NCBI RefSeq assembly: GCF_900142575.1
Contig: NZ_FRBI01000023.1
Coordinates: 58,601 to 122,600, forward strand
DNA: 64,000 nucleotides
Direction: 5' to 3'
From: Actinacidiphila paucisporea
Lineage (GTDB): Bacteria > Actinomycetota > Actinomycetes > Streptomycetales > Streptomycetaceae
Part shown: positions 17,058 to 27,153 of the stretch, in pieces
How the letters are laid out: each line of letters opens with the position of its first letter
How positions within the stretch are numbered: the stretch's first letter is position 1
The notes under the pieces: model-generated
Database searches by the model: none
What the model saw: only the letters and a program-made list of their open reading frames with translations
Told to the model about the DNA's origin: nothing
Position numbers and translations under genes: made by a program

Positions 17058-17789
17058 ATGCCTACGCCACACGGAACCCGAGGCGGCATGGCGTTCAGCG
17101 CGGACGAGGTGCGCGTGCTGCGGCGCGCACTCGCGGAGGTGCTGCACCCCAGCAGGGCCGCCGTGGCCGTCGCGCCGAGCGCGGCGGCCGCCACGCACCG
17201 CCCCGCTGCCGCGCGGGTGCGGGACTGCCTCAGGCTCGCCGAGGCGGTGGACGAGACGGCCAGGGAGGCCGGGCGGCTGCGCGGCTTCCTGCTGGCCGAG
17301 CTGCGCCGCTACCGCGAGGCGCTGCCCGGCTCGGCCGCCGGCTACTTGGAGCGGCTCACCGCCGCCGTGGCCGCGGGATACCTGCCCGGCGCCGACGATC
17401 TCGCGGCGCTGCGCGGCCTGCGCGCGCAGTCCACCGGCAGCCCCGAGCACCACCGGCGTACCGCCCTGCTGCGCCACTGCGAAGACCTGGCAAGCGAGAA
17501 CCTGGCAGACAACGGAGTACCACTGCGTCTGGAGGCCCATATGCCCGCGCCGCGCCGCCTGCTCGCCCTCCCCGGCCCGTCCGCCGCCGGTGAGGGACCC
17601 GACGCCGAGCCCGAACCCGAGAACAAGCCCGTCCCCGGCGCCCCCAAGCCCGGCACGCCCGCCCCGGGCCGCCGGACGCCGACCCCCGCCGAGATCTGGC
17701 CGCCCGGGCGCCGTCCCGCGCCCCGGCCCGAGGATGAGGACGCGATGGCCGCGCTGGCCGGTCTGGTGGGCCCGCGCCGGGCCTGCTGA
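17058..17789 (+). CDS. Hypothetical protein with helical N-terminal and Pro-rich C-terminal region
   Basis: A 243-residue protein without recognisable enzyme motifs. Residues 10-140 are predicted helical and Arg/Ala-rich. Residues 170-230 are a low-complexity Pro/Glu/Gly segment, and a short conserved-looking end follows (EDAMAALAGLVGPRRAC). No signal peptide or membrane helix. A TAAAGT -10 hexamer (17045-17050) ends 7 bases before the ATG, so the transcript may be leaderless. Possibly a structural or nucleoid-linked protein; function unknown. Confidence 0.65.
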   Translation: MPTPHGTRGGMAFSADEVRVLRRALAEVLHPSRAAVAVAPSAAAATHRPAAARVRDCLRLAEAVDETAREAGRLRGFLLAELRRYREALPGSAAGYLERLTAAVAAGYLPGADDLAALRGLRAQSTGSPEHHRRTALLRHCEDLASENLADNGVPLRLEAHMPAPRRLLALPGPSAAGEGPDAEPEPENKPVPGAPKPGTPAPGRRTPTPAEIWPPGRRPAPRPEDEDAMAALAGLVGPRRAC

Positions 17790-17869
17790 ACGCAGCCGTA
17801 CGGGTACCCCGGCCGCGGGCCGGGGCACCCGTATGCAAGGCGCCGGGAGAGCGTGGCTACGCTGGCGCC

Positions 17870-18046
17870 ATGGACTACGTATCCGCGATCGTGCCCCCGC
17901 TGGTGATGGCGATCTTCTTCATCTGCGTGATCGTCACGATGATCAAGCACCAGGGCGGCGCCAACAAGGCCAGGGAGGACGCGGCGGTGGACGCCGCCTT
18001 CGCCCGGGCCGAGGCCGCGCAGCGCGCCGCCGCAGAGGACAACTGA
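17870..18046 (+). CDS. Small single-pass membrane protein
   Basis: A 58-residue protein beginning MDYVSAIVPPLVMAIFFICV. One membrane helix (about residues 6-24) is followed by an Ala/Glu/Arg-rich helical tail ending AQRAAAEDN. Composition and codon bias look real, and the shape (one helix plus charged cytosolic tail) is common among small actinomycete membrane proteins. ATG 17870 lies a few bases after TACGCTGG, compatible with a leaderless transcript. Function unknown. Confidence 0.7.
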   Translation: MDYVSAIVPPLVMAIFFICVIVTMIKHQGGANKAREDAAVDAAFARAEAAQRAAAEDN

Positions 18047-18112
18047 CCCCCCGAATCCCCGACGGGTTCGCATTCCGGGCATTTAGCCTTACCAGCGCTT
18101 AGTATTCCGAGT

Positions 18113-18508
18113 GTGCCCCGGCCATTGGGAGACCTCGAAGACGCCGTCATGACCCGGGTGTGGGAGTGGAACCGGCCGGTCACCGTTCGTGAGGTTCTTG
18201 AGGACCTGGCGCGGGAGCGGACCATCGCCTACACCACCGTGATGACCGTAATGGACAACCTGCGCCAGAAGGGGTGGCTGCGCAGGGAGGCCGATGGGCG
18301 CGCTTATCGCTATGAGGCGGTATCGACGAGAGCCGCATACTCGGCCGCACTGATGAACGAAGCCTGGGCCGCGAGCGACAACCCCGCCGCGGCCCTCGTG
18401 CACTTCTTCGGCATGATGTCGCCGGAACAGCGTGAAGCGGTCCGTGACGCAATGCGCGTCATCCAGTCCGTGGACCCCTCGGGTCCGACGGAAGCCGAAG
18501 GACGATAG
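18113..18508 (+). CDS. BlaI/MecI/CopY-family transcriptional repressor
   Basis: A 131-residue winged-helix repressor: PLGDLEDAVMTRVWEW, TIAYTTVMTVMDNLRQKGWL and the wing GRAYRYEAV follow the BlaI pattern, with a C-terminal dimerisation helix. No BlaR1-type membrane protease is encoded next to it, so it may respond to a distant sensor or act as a simple regulator. The GTG at 18113 is 7 bases after AGTATT, a possible -10 for a leaderless message. The acetyltransferase gene follows 9 bases downstream. Confidence 0.88.
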   Translation: MPRPLGDLEDAVMTRVWEWNRPVTVREVLEDLARERTIAYTTVMTVMDNLRQKGWLRREADGRAYRYEAVSTRAAYSAALMNEAWAASDNPAAALVHFFGMMSPEQREAVRDAMRVIQSVDPSGPTEAEGR

Positions 18509-18517
18509 CGTCCGTCC

Positions 18518-19036
18518 ATGCCCCTCGTGTCGAATGACGTCACCATCCGCAGGGCCCGCACCGTCGATGTCCCCGCGGTACGCCGGTTGCTGGACTCGTA
18601 TGTGCGCGACCGCATCCTGCTCGACAAGCCGACGGTGACGCTTTATGAGGACATCCAGGAGTTCTGGGTGGCCGAACGCGACGAGGACGCGTCCGTCGTG
18701 GCGTGCGGCGCCCTGCACGTGATGTGGGAGGACCTGGCCGAGGTCAGGACGCTGGCGGTGGACCCCGCCCTGCGCGGCGCCGGAGTCGGTCACCAGTTGC
18801 TGGCGAAGCTGCTGCAGACCGCGCGGTGGCTGGGAGTGCGTCGAATTTTCTGCCTCACGTTCGAAGTGGACTTCTTCGCCAAGCACGGCTTCCGGGAGAC
18901 CGGGGACACGCCTGTGGACCGCGATGTGTTCGGGGAGCTGCTGCGTTCCAATGACGAGGGAGTCGCCGAGTTCCTCGACCTGGAGCGCGTGAAACCGAAC
19001 ACCTTGGGCAACAGCCGCATGCTGCTGCAACTGTGA
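18518..19036 (+). CDS. argA: Amino-acid N-acetyltransferase (short ArgA type, GNAT)
   Basis: A 172-residue GNAT protein resembling the short N-acetylglutamate synthase of actinobacteria, which makes N-acetylglutamate for arginine synthesis. Acetyl-CoA motif A is VDPALRGAGVGHQLLAKLL (about residues 82-100), with FFAKHGFRETG further on. It lacks the amino-acid-kinase domain of the classical long ArgA, as expected for this class. It begins 9 bases after the BlaI-type gene. The alternative is a generic GNAT enzyme, so the symbol is tentative. Confidence 0.8.
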   Translation: MPLVSNDVTIRRARTVDVPAVRRLLDSYVRDRILLDKPTVTLYEDIQEFWVAERDEDASVVACGALHVMWEDLAEVRTLAVDPALRGAGVGHQLLAKLLQTARWLGVRRIFCLTFEVDFFAKHGFRETGDTPVDRDVFGELLRSNDEGVAEFLDLERVKPNTLGNSRMLLQL

Positions 19037-19156
19037 CGTTCCGGTTTGTCCGGATCGCACGGTCTCGGGTGGACCTCTTCGTGCAAGGGGTTTGTGTTTT
19101 CCCCGCAAAGGCGCTTTGCTTTTACCGTTAATCCGTTTTCGATGAAAGGGAAGCCG

Positions 19157-19495
19157 GTGGCACAGAAGGTTCAGGTCCTTCTCGTAGACGACCTCGACGG
19201 TGGTGAGGCGGACGAGACCGTGACGTTCGCACTCGATGGTGTGACGTACGAGATCGACCTCACCACGGCGAATGCCGACAAGCTGCGCGGGCTGCTCAAC
19301 CCGTACACGGACAGTGGCCGCAGGACGGGCGGCCGGGTCGGTCGCGGGCGCACCAAGGCGGTGCGCAGTGGCGGGACCTCCGGTCCCGACACCGCCAAGA
19401 TCCGCGCATGGGCGAAGGAGAAGGGCTACGAGGTCAACGACCGCGGCCGGGTGCCGGCCACGATCCGCGAGGCGTACGAGAAGGCCCACGGCTGA
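19157..19495 (+). CDS. lsr2: Lsr2 nucleoid-associated protein
   Basis: A 112-residue xenogeneic-silencing, DNA-bridging protein of actinobacteria. The N-terminal dimerisation part is AQKVQVLLVDDLDGGEADET, then a basic linker. The C-terminal DNA-binding domain ends with the minor-groove RGR hook in EVNDRGRVPATIREAYEKA. GTG 19157 follows AAAGGGAAG; extension upstream to 19046 has no coding look. The promoter region 19040-19140 is unusually T-rich for this chromosome. It overlaps the convergent gene by 70 bases. Confidence 0.95.
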   Translation: MAQKVQVLLVDDLDGGEADETVTFALDGVTYEIDLTTANADKLRGLLNPYTDSGRRTGGRVGRGRTKAVRSGGTSGPDTAKIRAWAKEKGYEVNDRGRVPATIREAYEKAHG

Positions 19496-20034
19496 TCCTG
19501 GGTGCGCGCCCGCAGCGCGATCCGGTGGCAGGCTGTCGCCAGCGCGGCGACGAGCGCCGGGAGGCCGATGGGAACCCCCGATCCATCGGCTCCTCCGGTG
19601 ACCCGCAGTGCGGGCACGGTGGCCTCCACGTCGACGCCAGGCCGGGGAGGCCGCAGCCACACCGGCGCAGACCGGTCGTATGCGGCCTCCCGGCGGTGCC
19701 ACTCGGGGTGCGCCGGCGCCCGCATCCACTGGCCGGCGCCCAGCGCGGTCACGTCCAGGGCGATGCCGCCCCACTCCAGCCATTCCAGCAGCCCCGGCAG
19801 CTCCTCCGCGGCGCCCGCCGCGACCAGCAGCCGGACCCGGTGCCCGTCCAGCGCCACCGGACCCAGCTCCCCGGGCCGCGGAAAACGGGCCAGCAGCGCG
19901 TACCCGACCGCCGCCGGCACGTCGAGCGCGTCGAATCGCACCCCGGTGACCAGCCCCGGCGGCAGCGTCCCCGTCAGCGGCCACCCCAGCTCGTGCTCGT
20001 ACCAGCCCATGCCAGTGCAACTGCGGGGCCGCAC
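19426..20034 (-). CDS. Conserved Streptomyces protein (SCO3374-like), start uncertain
   Basis: About 202 residues, or up to 242 if an upstream in-frame codon is used. The conserved part begins WYEHELGWPL and continues through GVRFDALDVPAAVGYALLAR and LLVAAGAAEELPGLLEWLEW to a Pro-rich WLRPP segment. I recall this family as the neighbour of lsr2 and clpC in S. coelicolor. GTG 20034 and ATG 20010 are both possible starts, and no strong ribosome site decides. The 3' end runs 70 bases into lsr2 on the opposite strand. Function unknown. Confidence 0.72.
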   Translation of the reverse strand: MRPRSCTGMGWYEHELGWPLTGTLPPGLVTGVRFDALDVPAAVGYALLARFPRPGELGPVALDGHRVRLLVAAGAAEELPGLLEWLEWGGIALDVTALGAGQWMRAPAHPEWHRREAAYDRSAPVWLRPPRPGVDVEATVPALRVTGGADGSGVPIGLPALVAALATACHRIALRARTQDQPWAFSYASRIVAGTRPRSLTS

Positions 20035-20045
20035 CGGGGTTACGT

Positions 20046-20071
20046 ACCGTGCGTGACAGAACACGTACGGT
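20046..20071. promoter_or_regulatory. Inverted repeat upstream of clpC / divergent gene
   Basis: ACCGTGCGTG (20046-20055) pairs with CACGTACGGT (20062-20071), 9 of 10 bases, around a 6-base spacer. It lies just before the SCO3374-like gene start and may be an operator. The regulator is unknown. Confidence 0.35.
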
Positions 20072-20135
20072 GTGCGGAATGTACGATTCCGGAGGAGGGG
20101 GACCCGGCTTGAACTGTTCGCCATGGCGCAAGGTT

Positions 20136-20152
20136 GTTCGCCCGTAGCGCAC
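20136..20152 (+). promoter_or_regulatory. Candidate ClgR box upstream of clpC
   Basis: GTTCGCCCGTAGCGCAC fits the GTTCGC-N5-GCG pattern of the actinobacterial protease regulator ClgR, which activates clpC and clpP genes. A second match follows at 20242. About 310 bases before the clpC start. Confidence 0.55.
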
Positions 20153-20241
20153 ACCTGTCGGACATCCGGTGTGGACTGTCGGTCGCTGAGGGTAAGAAGT
20201 ACCTAGTGGGGAGGGCTGGTGTGACGGCAGGCACGGCAGGC

Positions 20242-20255
20242 GTTCGCCACGGGCG
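20242..20255 (+). promoter_or_regulatory. Second candidate ClgR box upstream of clpC
   Basis: GTTCGCCACGGGCG fits GTTCGC-N5-GCG and lies 207 bases before the clpC start. The rest of the 427-base gap 20035-20461 shows no further gene except a possible 22-codon frame at 20079-20147. Confidence 0.5.
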
Positions 20256-20461
20256 TAGTTGATAAAGACGTATTCGCCTGGCCTGCGGGAACATCGTCTC
20301 GCACCATCGAGGTTGTGGGAGTGACGTCAGCCGGTAGCGCAGCTTTCCCCGTGGCAGCGGGGGTGGATACGTGAGCGGCGCCGCTGTGCGGGACTAGCAT
20401 GCGGAAGGACAGGGAGGGGACCGACCCCTCACTGCCCGACCGCTCTGAGGAGCGATTAACG

Positions 20462-22972
<2,511 letters not shown>

Positions 22973-22989
22973 CCACACCTGGCGCGAGC

Positions 22990-23021
22990 AAGGCCCCGGA
23001 CCGCGAGGTCCGGGGCCTTTT
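22990..23021 (+). terminator. Intrinsic terminator of clpC
   Basis: Perfect 13-base arms (22990-23002 and 23007-23019) with a GCGA tetraloop and TTTT at the end, 17 bases after the stop codon. A textbook rho-independent terminator. Confidence 0.92.
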
Positions 23022-23318
23022 CGCGCCCTCACGCAGGACGCCGCCGGAGGCTCCGGAAGCCCCGCCGAGGTGAGGCGCCGCACGTGACGCGTGCCACGTA
23101 CTACCGGAAATAGTGGGCCTCGGGGCTCTCTCGGAAGTGGGCGAAACGGACTATTCACCGGTTTTCGGCCCGGGTGGCGCCGGGGTGCGGGGCTCGGCCA
23201 CCTACGACCCCGGATAGGAGAGGGGGTGTTTGCCGGGCCGTCGGGCCCCGGGTTACCAAGGTGGAGCGACGGGCCGCACCCCGGCCCGGTACCCCCACCC
23301 AGTGAGGTTGTTTTCTGC
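23022..23318 (+). other. Long structured leader of the M23 peptidase gene
   Basis: About 300 bases without a gene. From about 23210 to 23305 it is dense in complementary GC blocks (GGGGGTG against TACCCCCACC; CGGGCCGTCG against CGACGGGCCG), so a folded 5' leader is likely. Secreted peptidase genes in Streptomyces often carry c-di-AMP (ydaO) riboswitches, but the conserved ydaO 3' motif is not visible here. Confidence 0.35.
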
Positions 23319-24053
23319 ATGCGTAAGAACTCGACGATGAAGAACCGCACCCCGAAGTCCGTGAACCGCGGCCGGGTCGCCGTAGTGACCGGAGGACTGG
23401 TCGCGGCGCTCGCGCTGGGCTCGACCGCAGCGTTCGCCGCCGGCGCCGGCCACGAGGCGGCTCCCGTCTCGGCAGTCGCCGCCGCTCCGGCCGCGAGCAG
23501 CGTCTCCGACGTGCTGCAGAAGCAGGTGACGGGCCAGAAGGACGCCGCCGCGCAGGCCAAGGCCAAGGCGGAGGCGGCGGCGAAGGCCGCGGCGGAGGCC
23601 AAGAAGGAGGCGGCCGCCAAGGCCGCCGCCGACCGCAAGGCGCGTATCGCCGGCTGGATGACCCCGACGCCCCACTACGTGCTCGGCGCGGGCTACGCCC
23701 AGGTCGGCGTGCACTGGGCCCACACCCACTCCGGCCAGGACTTCGTCGTGCCGACCGGCTCCACCGTGCGGGCCGCGCACACCGGCACCGTCGTGACGGC
23801 GGGCTGGGGCGGCGCCTACGGCAACAACATCGTGATCCAGCACGGCTCGCAGCTGTACACGCAGTACGGCCACCTCTCGCACATCGAGGTGCACGTCGGC
23901 GAGCAGGTCATCACCGGCCAGGAGATCGGCAAGTCCGGCTCCACCGGTAACTCGACCGGCCCCCACCTGCACTTCGAGGTCCGTACGACCCCGTACTACG
24001 GCTCCTCCGTCGAGCCCCTGCACTTCCTGCGCGCCCACGGCGTGAACCCGTAA
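23319..24053 (+). CDS. Secreted M23-family peptidoglycan endopeptidase
   Basis: A 244-residue exported LytM-type metallopeptidase, presumably cutting peptidoglycan cross-bridges. A basic N-region and hydrophobic core (VAVVTGGLVAALALGSTAAF) form a Sec signal, with likely cleavage after AFA near residue 49. An Ala/Lys/Glu-rich helical linker (about 65-105) follows, then the M23 domain. Zinc ligands are H137 and D141 (HSGQD) and the HxH H216/H218 in GPHLHFEV. It has its own long leader after the clpC terminator. Confidence 0.92.
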   Translation: MRKNSTMKNRTPKSVNRGRVAVVTGGLVAALALGSTAAFAAGAGHEAAPVSAVAAAPAASSVSDVLQKQVTGQKDAAAQAKAKAEAAAKAAAEAKKEAAAKAAADRKARIAGWMTPTPHYVLGAGYAQVGVHWAHTHSGQDFVVPTGSTVRAAHTGTVVTAGWGGAYGNNIVIQHGSQLYTQYGHLSHIEVHVGEQVITGQEIGKSGSTGNSTGPHLHFEVRTTPYYGSSVEPLHFLRAHGVNP

Positions 24054-24107
24054 GCAGGCGGTCGCACAGTCGCACAAAAGAACAGACGTCAACCGGCCGC
24101 CGGCGGG

Positions 24108-24701
24108 TCAACCCGCAAGGACACTCGCCTCGGCCTGGGCGACGAGATCGAGGGCGACCTCGAGGATGGCCGCGCGCTTCTCCTCGGGGTCGCCCTCGAC
24201 GTTCTGCGTCACGAACATGCCGGCGTGCATCGCGAACAGCGCGGTGACGCTGCGGACCTGCGCGGCGATCGGCGCCGCCGGGTCCTTGAGCAGCTCGCCG
24301 AGCGCCTTCATGCTCTGCCGGAAGTTCTCCCCGACGGTCAGCTCGCGTACCGTCGCCTGGTTCTCCTGGATGAAGCGGAAGAGGTCGAGCGTGCTCCACA
24401 GGATGTCGCTGTAGCGCCGCAGCAGCTCCTGCTTGGTGGCCAGCGAGTGCGGCTGGGCCTCGGCCCAGGCGATCAGTTCCCGCAGCGGCCGGGTCAGGTC
24501 CTCGGCGACGCTGCTGAGAATGTCTTCCTTGGTCTTGAAGTGGTAATACAGCGCCGCCTTCGTGACGTCGAGCCGCTCGGCGATCTCGCGCAGTGAGGTC
24601 TTCTCGTAGCCCTGCTCCGCGAACAGTTCCAGCGCGACCTGCTGGATGCGGCGGCGCGTGTCGGTCCTGCGCTGCTGCGGGTGCTGCTGGGATGTACCCA
24701 T
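24108..24701 (-). CDS. TetR-family repressor (divergent from MFS exporter)
   Basis: A 197-residue TetR regulator. HTH: ELFAEQGYEKTSLREIAERL and DVTKAALYYHFKTKEDIL (about residues 25-65). A helical ligand-binding domain follows. ATG 24699-24701 is chosen over the GTG 24 bases upstream because AGGAG lies between them. It is divergent from a DHA2-type transporter, with a 74-base near-palindrome between them, so it very likely represses both itself and the pump until a drug-like ligand binds. Confidence 0.92.
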   Translation of the reverse strand: MGTSQQHPQQRRTDTRRRIQQVALELFAEQGYEKTSLREIAERLDVTKAALYYHFKTKEDILSSVAEDLTRPLRELIAWAEAQPHSLATKQELLRRYSDILWSTLDLFRFIQENQATVRELTVGENFRQSMKALGELLKDPAAPIAAQVRSVTALFAMHAGMFVTQNVEGDPEEKRAAILEVALDLVAQAEASVLAG

Positions 24702-24797
24702 GGGCTCGTCGCTCTCCTGCTGCACTACGTGACCCCTTCATAGGGGAGTGTGACCGACCGGGAGCCCTCACGGTAGGGCCTGTTTCCGAGGCTACGC

Positions 24798-24871
24798 ACT
24801 TACTTGACGCCCGGCTAGTAAACAACGTACCTTGCTGCTACGTATACGTACTAGCCGGGCGGCAAGTAAGT
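24798..24871. promoter_or_regulatory. Large operator palindrome between tetR and MFS genes
   Basis: Arms of 23 bases at 24798-24820 and 24849-24871 match inverted at 22 of 23 positions (core GCCCGGCTAGTA), around a 28-base centre that itself contains the palindrome TACGTATACGTA. Most likely two TetR operator sites covering both promoters. Confidence 0.75.
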
Positions 24872-24912
24872 ACCCCTGAACCACCGCCCTGTCCCGGGGG
24901 AGGAAAACGGTC

Positions 24913-26532
24913 ATGTCCCAGACCGAAGTCGCCACACCGTCGTCGCCGGAGCCGTCCGGCGACAAGGCGGCCGCGACGGGCGGCGGGCCGCGCCAGCGCA
25001 GCGTGCGCGTGGTCATGGTCGGTCTGCTGATCGCCATGCTGCTCGCGATGCTCGACAACATGATCGTCGGCACCGCGATGCCGACCATCGTCGGCGAGCT
25101 GGGCGGCCTGGACCACCTGTCCTGGGTCGTCACCGCCTACACCCTGGCCACCGCCGCCTCCACCCCCATCTGGGGCAAGCTCGGCGACATGTACGGCCGC
25201 AAGGGCATCTTCCTCACCTCGATCGTGCTGTTCCTCGTCGGCTCCGCGGCCTCCGGCATGGCGCAGAGCATGGACCAGCTCATCGCCTTCCGGGCCTTCC
25301 AGGGCCTGGGCGCCGGCGGTCTGATGGTCGGCGTGATGGCGATCATCGGCGAGATGATCCCGCCCCGCGAGCGCGGCAAATACCAGGGCATGATGGCCGG
25401 CGTCATGGCCATCGCCATGATCGGCGGCCCGCTGGTCGGCGGCTCCATCACCGACAACTGGGGATGGCGCTGGAGCTTCTACATCAACCTGCCGATCGGC
25501 GTCATCGCCCTCGCGATGGTCACCATCGTGCTGCACCTGCCCAAGAAGCGCAGCCAGGGCCGTATCGACTACTGGGGCGCCGCCCTGCTCACCGTCGCGA
25601 TCACCTCGCTGGTGCTGCTGACCACCTGGGGCGGCACGCAGTACGCCTGGGGCTCCGTCCAGATCCTCGGCCTGCTGGTGCTGGGCCTGGCCGCGCTCGG
25701 CGGCTTCGTCTACGCCGAGACCCGCGCGCCCGAGCCGATCATGCCGCTGCGGATCTTCCGCAACGCGAACTTCTCGCTGATCTCGGGCGTCGGCTTCCTC
25801 GTCGGCTTCACGATGTTCGGCGCGATGACCTTCCTGCCGCTCTACCAGCAGACCGTCCAGGGCGCCTCGGCGACCAACTCCGGCCTGCTGCTGCTGCCGA
25901 TGCTGCTCGCGATGATGGCCGTCTCGATGGTCGCCGGCCGGGTCACCACCTCCACCGGCCGCTACAAGATCTTCCCGATCGTCGGCGGCGCCCTGATCAC
26001 CGTCGGCCTGTTCCTGCTGTCCACGATGGACGTCCACACCACCCGCTTCACCTCCGGCCTCTACATGGCCGTCCTGGGCGCGGGCATGGGCTTCATCATG
26101 CAGATCACCATGCTGATCGCGCAGAACAGCGTCGACATGCGCGACATCGGCGTCGGCTCCTCCTCCGCCACGCTCTTCCGCACGATCGGCGGCTCCTTCG
26201 GCGTCTCCCTCTTCGGCGCGCTGTTCTCCCACAAGATCCAGCACGGCATGGACTCCACCGCGGCCGGCGCCGCCGTCACGAAGGGCGGCGCCCAGCTCGA
26301 CCCGGCGACCATCGCGAAGTTCCCGCCGGCGCTGAAGGACGCGTACTTCCACGCGGTGTCCTCCGGTACGCACACGGTCTTCCTGTGGGGCGCGGTGGTC
26401 AGCGTGATCGGCTTCGTGGCCGCCTGGTTCATCGTCGAGACCCCCCTGCGGGGCGCCGCCTCCAAGCAGTCCGACGCCGACGCCGACGCCGTCCCGGCGG
26501 CGGATGAGCCGGTGCTGATCGACGCGCTCTGA
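24913..26532 (+). CDS. DHA2-type MFS drug efflux transporter
   Basis: A 539-residue inner-membrane antiporter with about 14 hydrophobic segments, the DHA2 (EmrB/QacA) layout. Signatures are motif A in GKLGDMYGRKGIF (loop 2-3), motif C-like GGPLVGGSITDNWGWRWSFY, and the acidic first-helix motif LDNMIVGTAMP. Expected to export toxic hydrophobic compounds with proton antiport. ATG 24913 follows GGGGGAGGAAAACG. Controlled by the divergent TetR. Substrate unknown. Confidence 0.93.
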   Translation: MSQTEVATPSSPEPSGDKAAATGGGPRQRSVRVVMVGLLIAMLLAMLDNMIVGTAMPTIVGELGGLDHLSWVVTAYTLATAASTPIWGKLGDMYGRKGIFLTSIVLFLVGSAASGMAQSMDQLIAFRAFQGLGAGGLMVGVMAIIGEMIPPRERGKYQGMMAGVMAIAMIGGPLVGGSITDNWGWRWSFYINLPIGVIALAMVTIVLHLPKKRSQGRIDYWGAALLTVAITSLVLLTTWGGTQYAWGSVQILGLLVLGLAALGGFVYAETRAPEPIMPLRIFRNANFSLISGVGFLVGFTMFGAMTFLPLYQQTVQGASATNSGLLLLPMLLAMMAVSMVAGRVTTSTGRYKIFPIVGGALITVGLFLLSTMDVHTTRFTSGLYMAVLGAGMGFIMQITMLIAQNSVDMRDIGVGSSSATLFRTIGGSFGVSLFGALFSHKIQHGMDSTAAGAAVTKGGAQLDPATIAKFPPALKDAYFHAVSSGTHTVFLWGAVVSVIGFVAAWFIVETPLRGAASKQSDADADAVPAADEPVLIDAL

Positions 26533-26633
26533 CCTCCGGTCGGGGGTGCCGCCTCGGGGTTGCGGGCCCCGGTCCTCCGCGGCCCCTGCGGGCCTGACCG
26601 GCGCTCGCGGGGCTTGAAGCCGCCGCTGGCCCC

Positions 26634-26671
26634 GGCGGCCTTCGGGGGTATGGCGGCCCCCGAAGGCCGCC
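26634..26671 (+). terminator. Long hairpin after the MFS gene
   Basis: Perfect 15-base arms (26634-26648 and 26657-26671) with an 8-base loop, 100 bases after the transporter stop. Very stable, no T tract; probable terminator. Confidence 0.6.
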
Positions 26672-26679
26672 GTCGACCT

Positions 26680-26881
26680 GGTCGGGCCTCCGCGGGCCTG
26701 ACGCTTTGCGGGCCTTGACTGGGCTGTGGCCTGACCGGCCACGCGAGCCTGGTCGGCCTCCGCGGGCCTGACGCTTCCGCGGGTCTTGACTGGGCTGTGG
26801 CCTCACCGGCCACGCGAGCCTCGTCCGGCCTACGTGGGCCTGGCGCTTCCGCGGGCCTTGAGTGGGCTCAGGCCGCCTCGG
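26680..26881. repeat. Tandem repeat, 71-bp unit, about 2.8 copies
   Basis: Units 26680-26750 and 26751-26821 are nearly identical, and a diverged partial third unit runs to about 26881. Each contains CCTCCGCGGGCCTGACGC-like and ACTGGGCTGTGGCCT-like blocks. The surrounding gap 26533-27153 (about 620 bases) has no supported gene; GC-rich frames across it are low-complexity and run through the repeats. Confidence 0.8.
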
Positions 26882-27153
26882 CCCCCGCGCCGCCGCGGTC
26901 GCCGTCGGCCTGGACCGGGCTGAAACGGCCGCACGGCCTTGAACCGGCCCCCTCCCGCCTTCGCCGGCCGGAGGGGGCCGGTGCCGTCGTGGGGCCCGCC
27001 ATGGGCGCGAGTCCCGCGCAAGGCCGCCGCTGCCGGGTGGTCCCTTCATCACCCGGGTTCACCCGATGTCACCCGATCGAGCCCTTTGGGGTGGGTGCCC
27101 GGATGACGGGGTGCCGGGTCGGGCAGATTGTCCCCGACCGGGAGGGGTGGGGG

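Noticed and set aside
23022..23318. c-di-AMP (ydaO) riboswitch
   Set aside because: The conserved 3' AGCUAACC-type motif and pseudoknot pattern were not found by eye.
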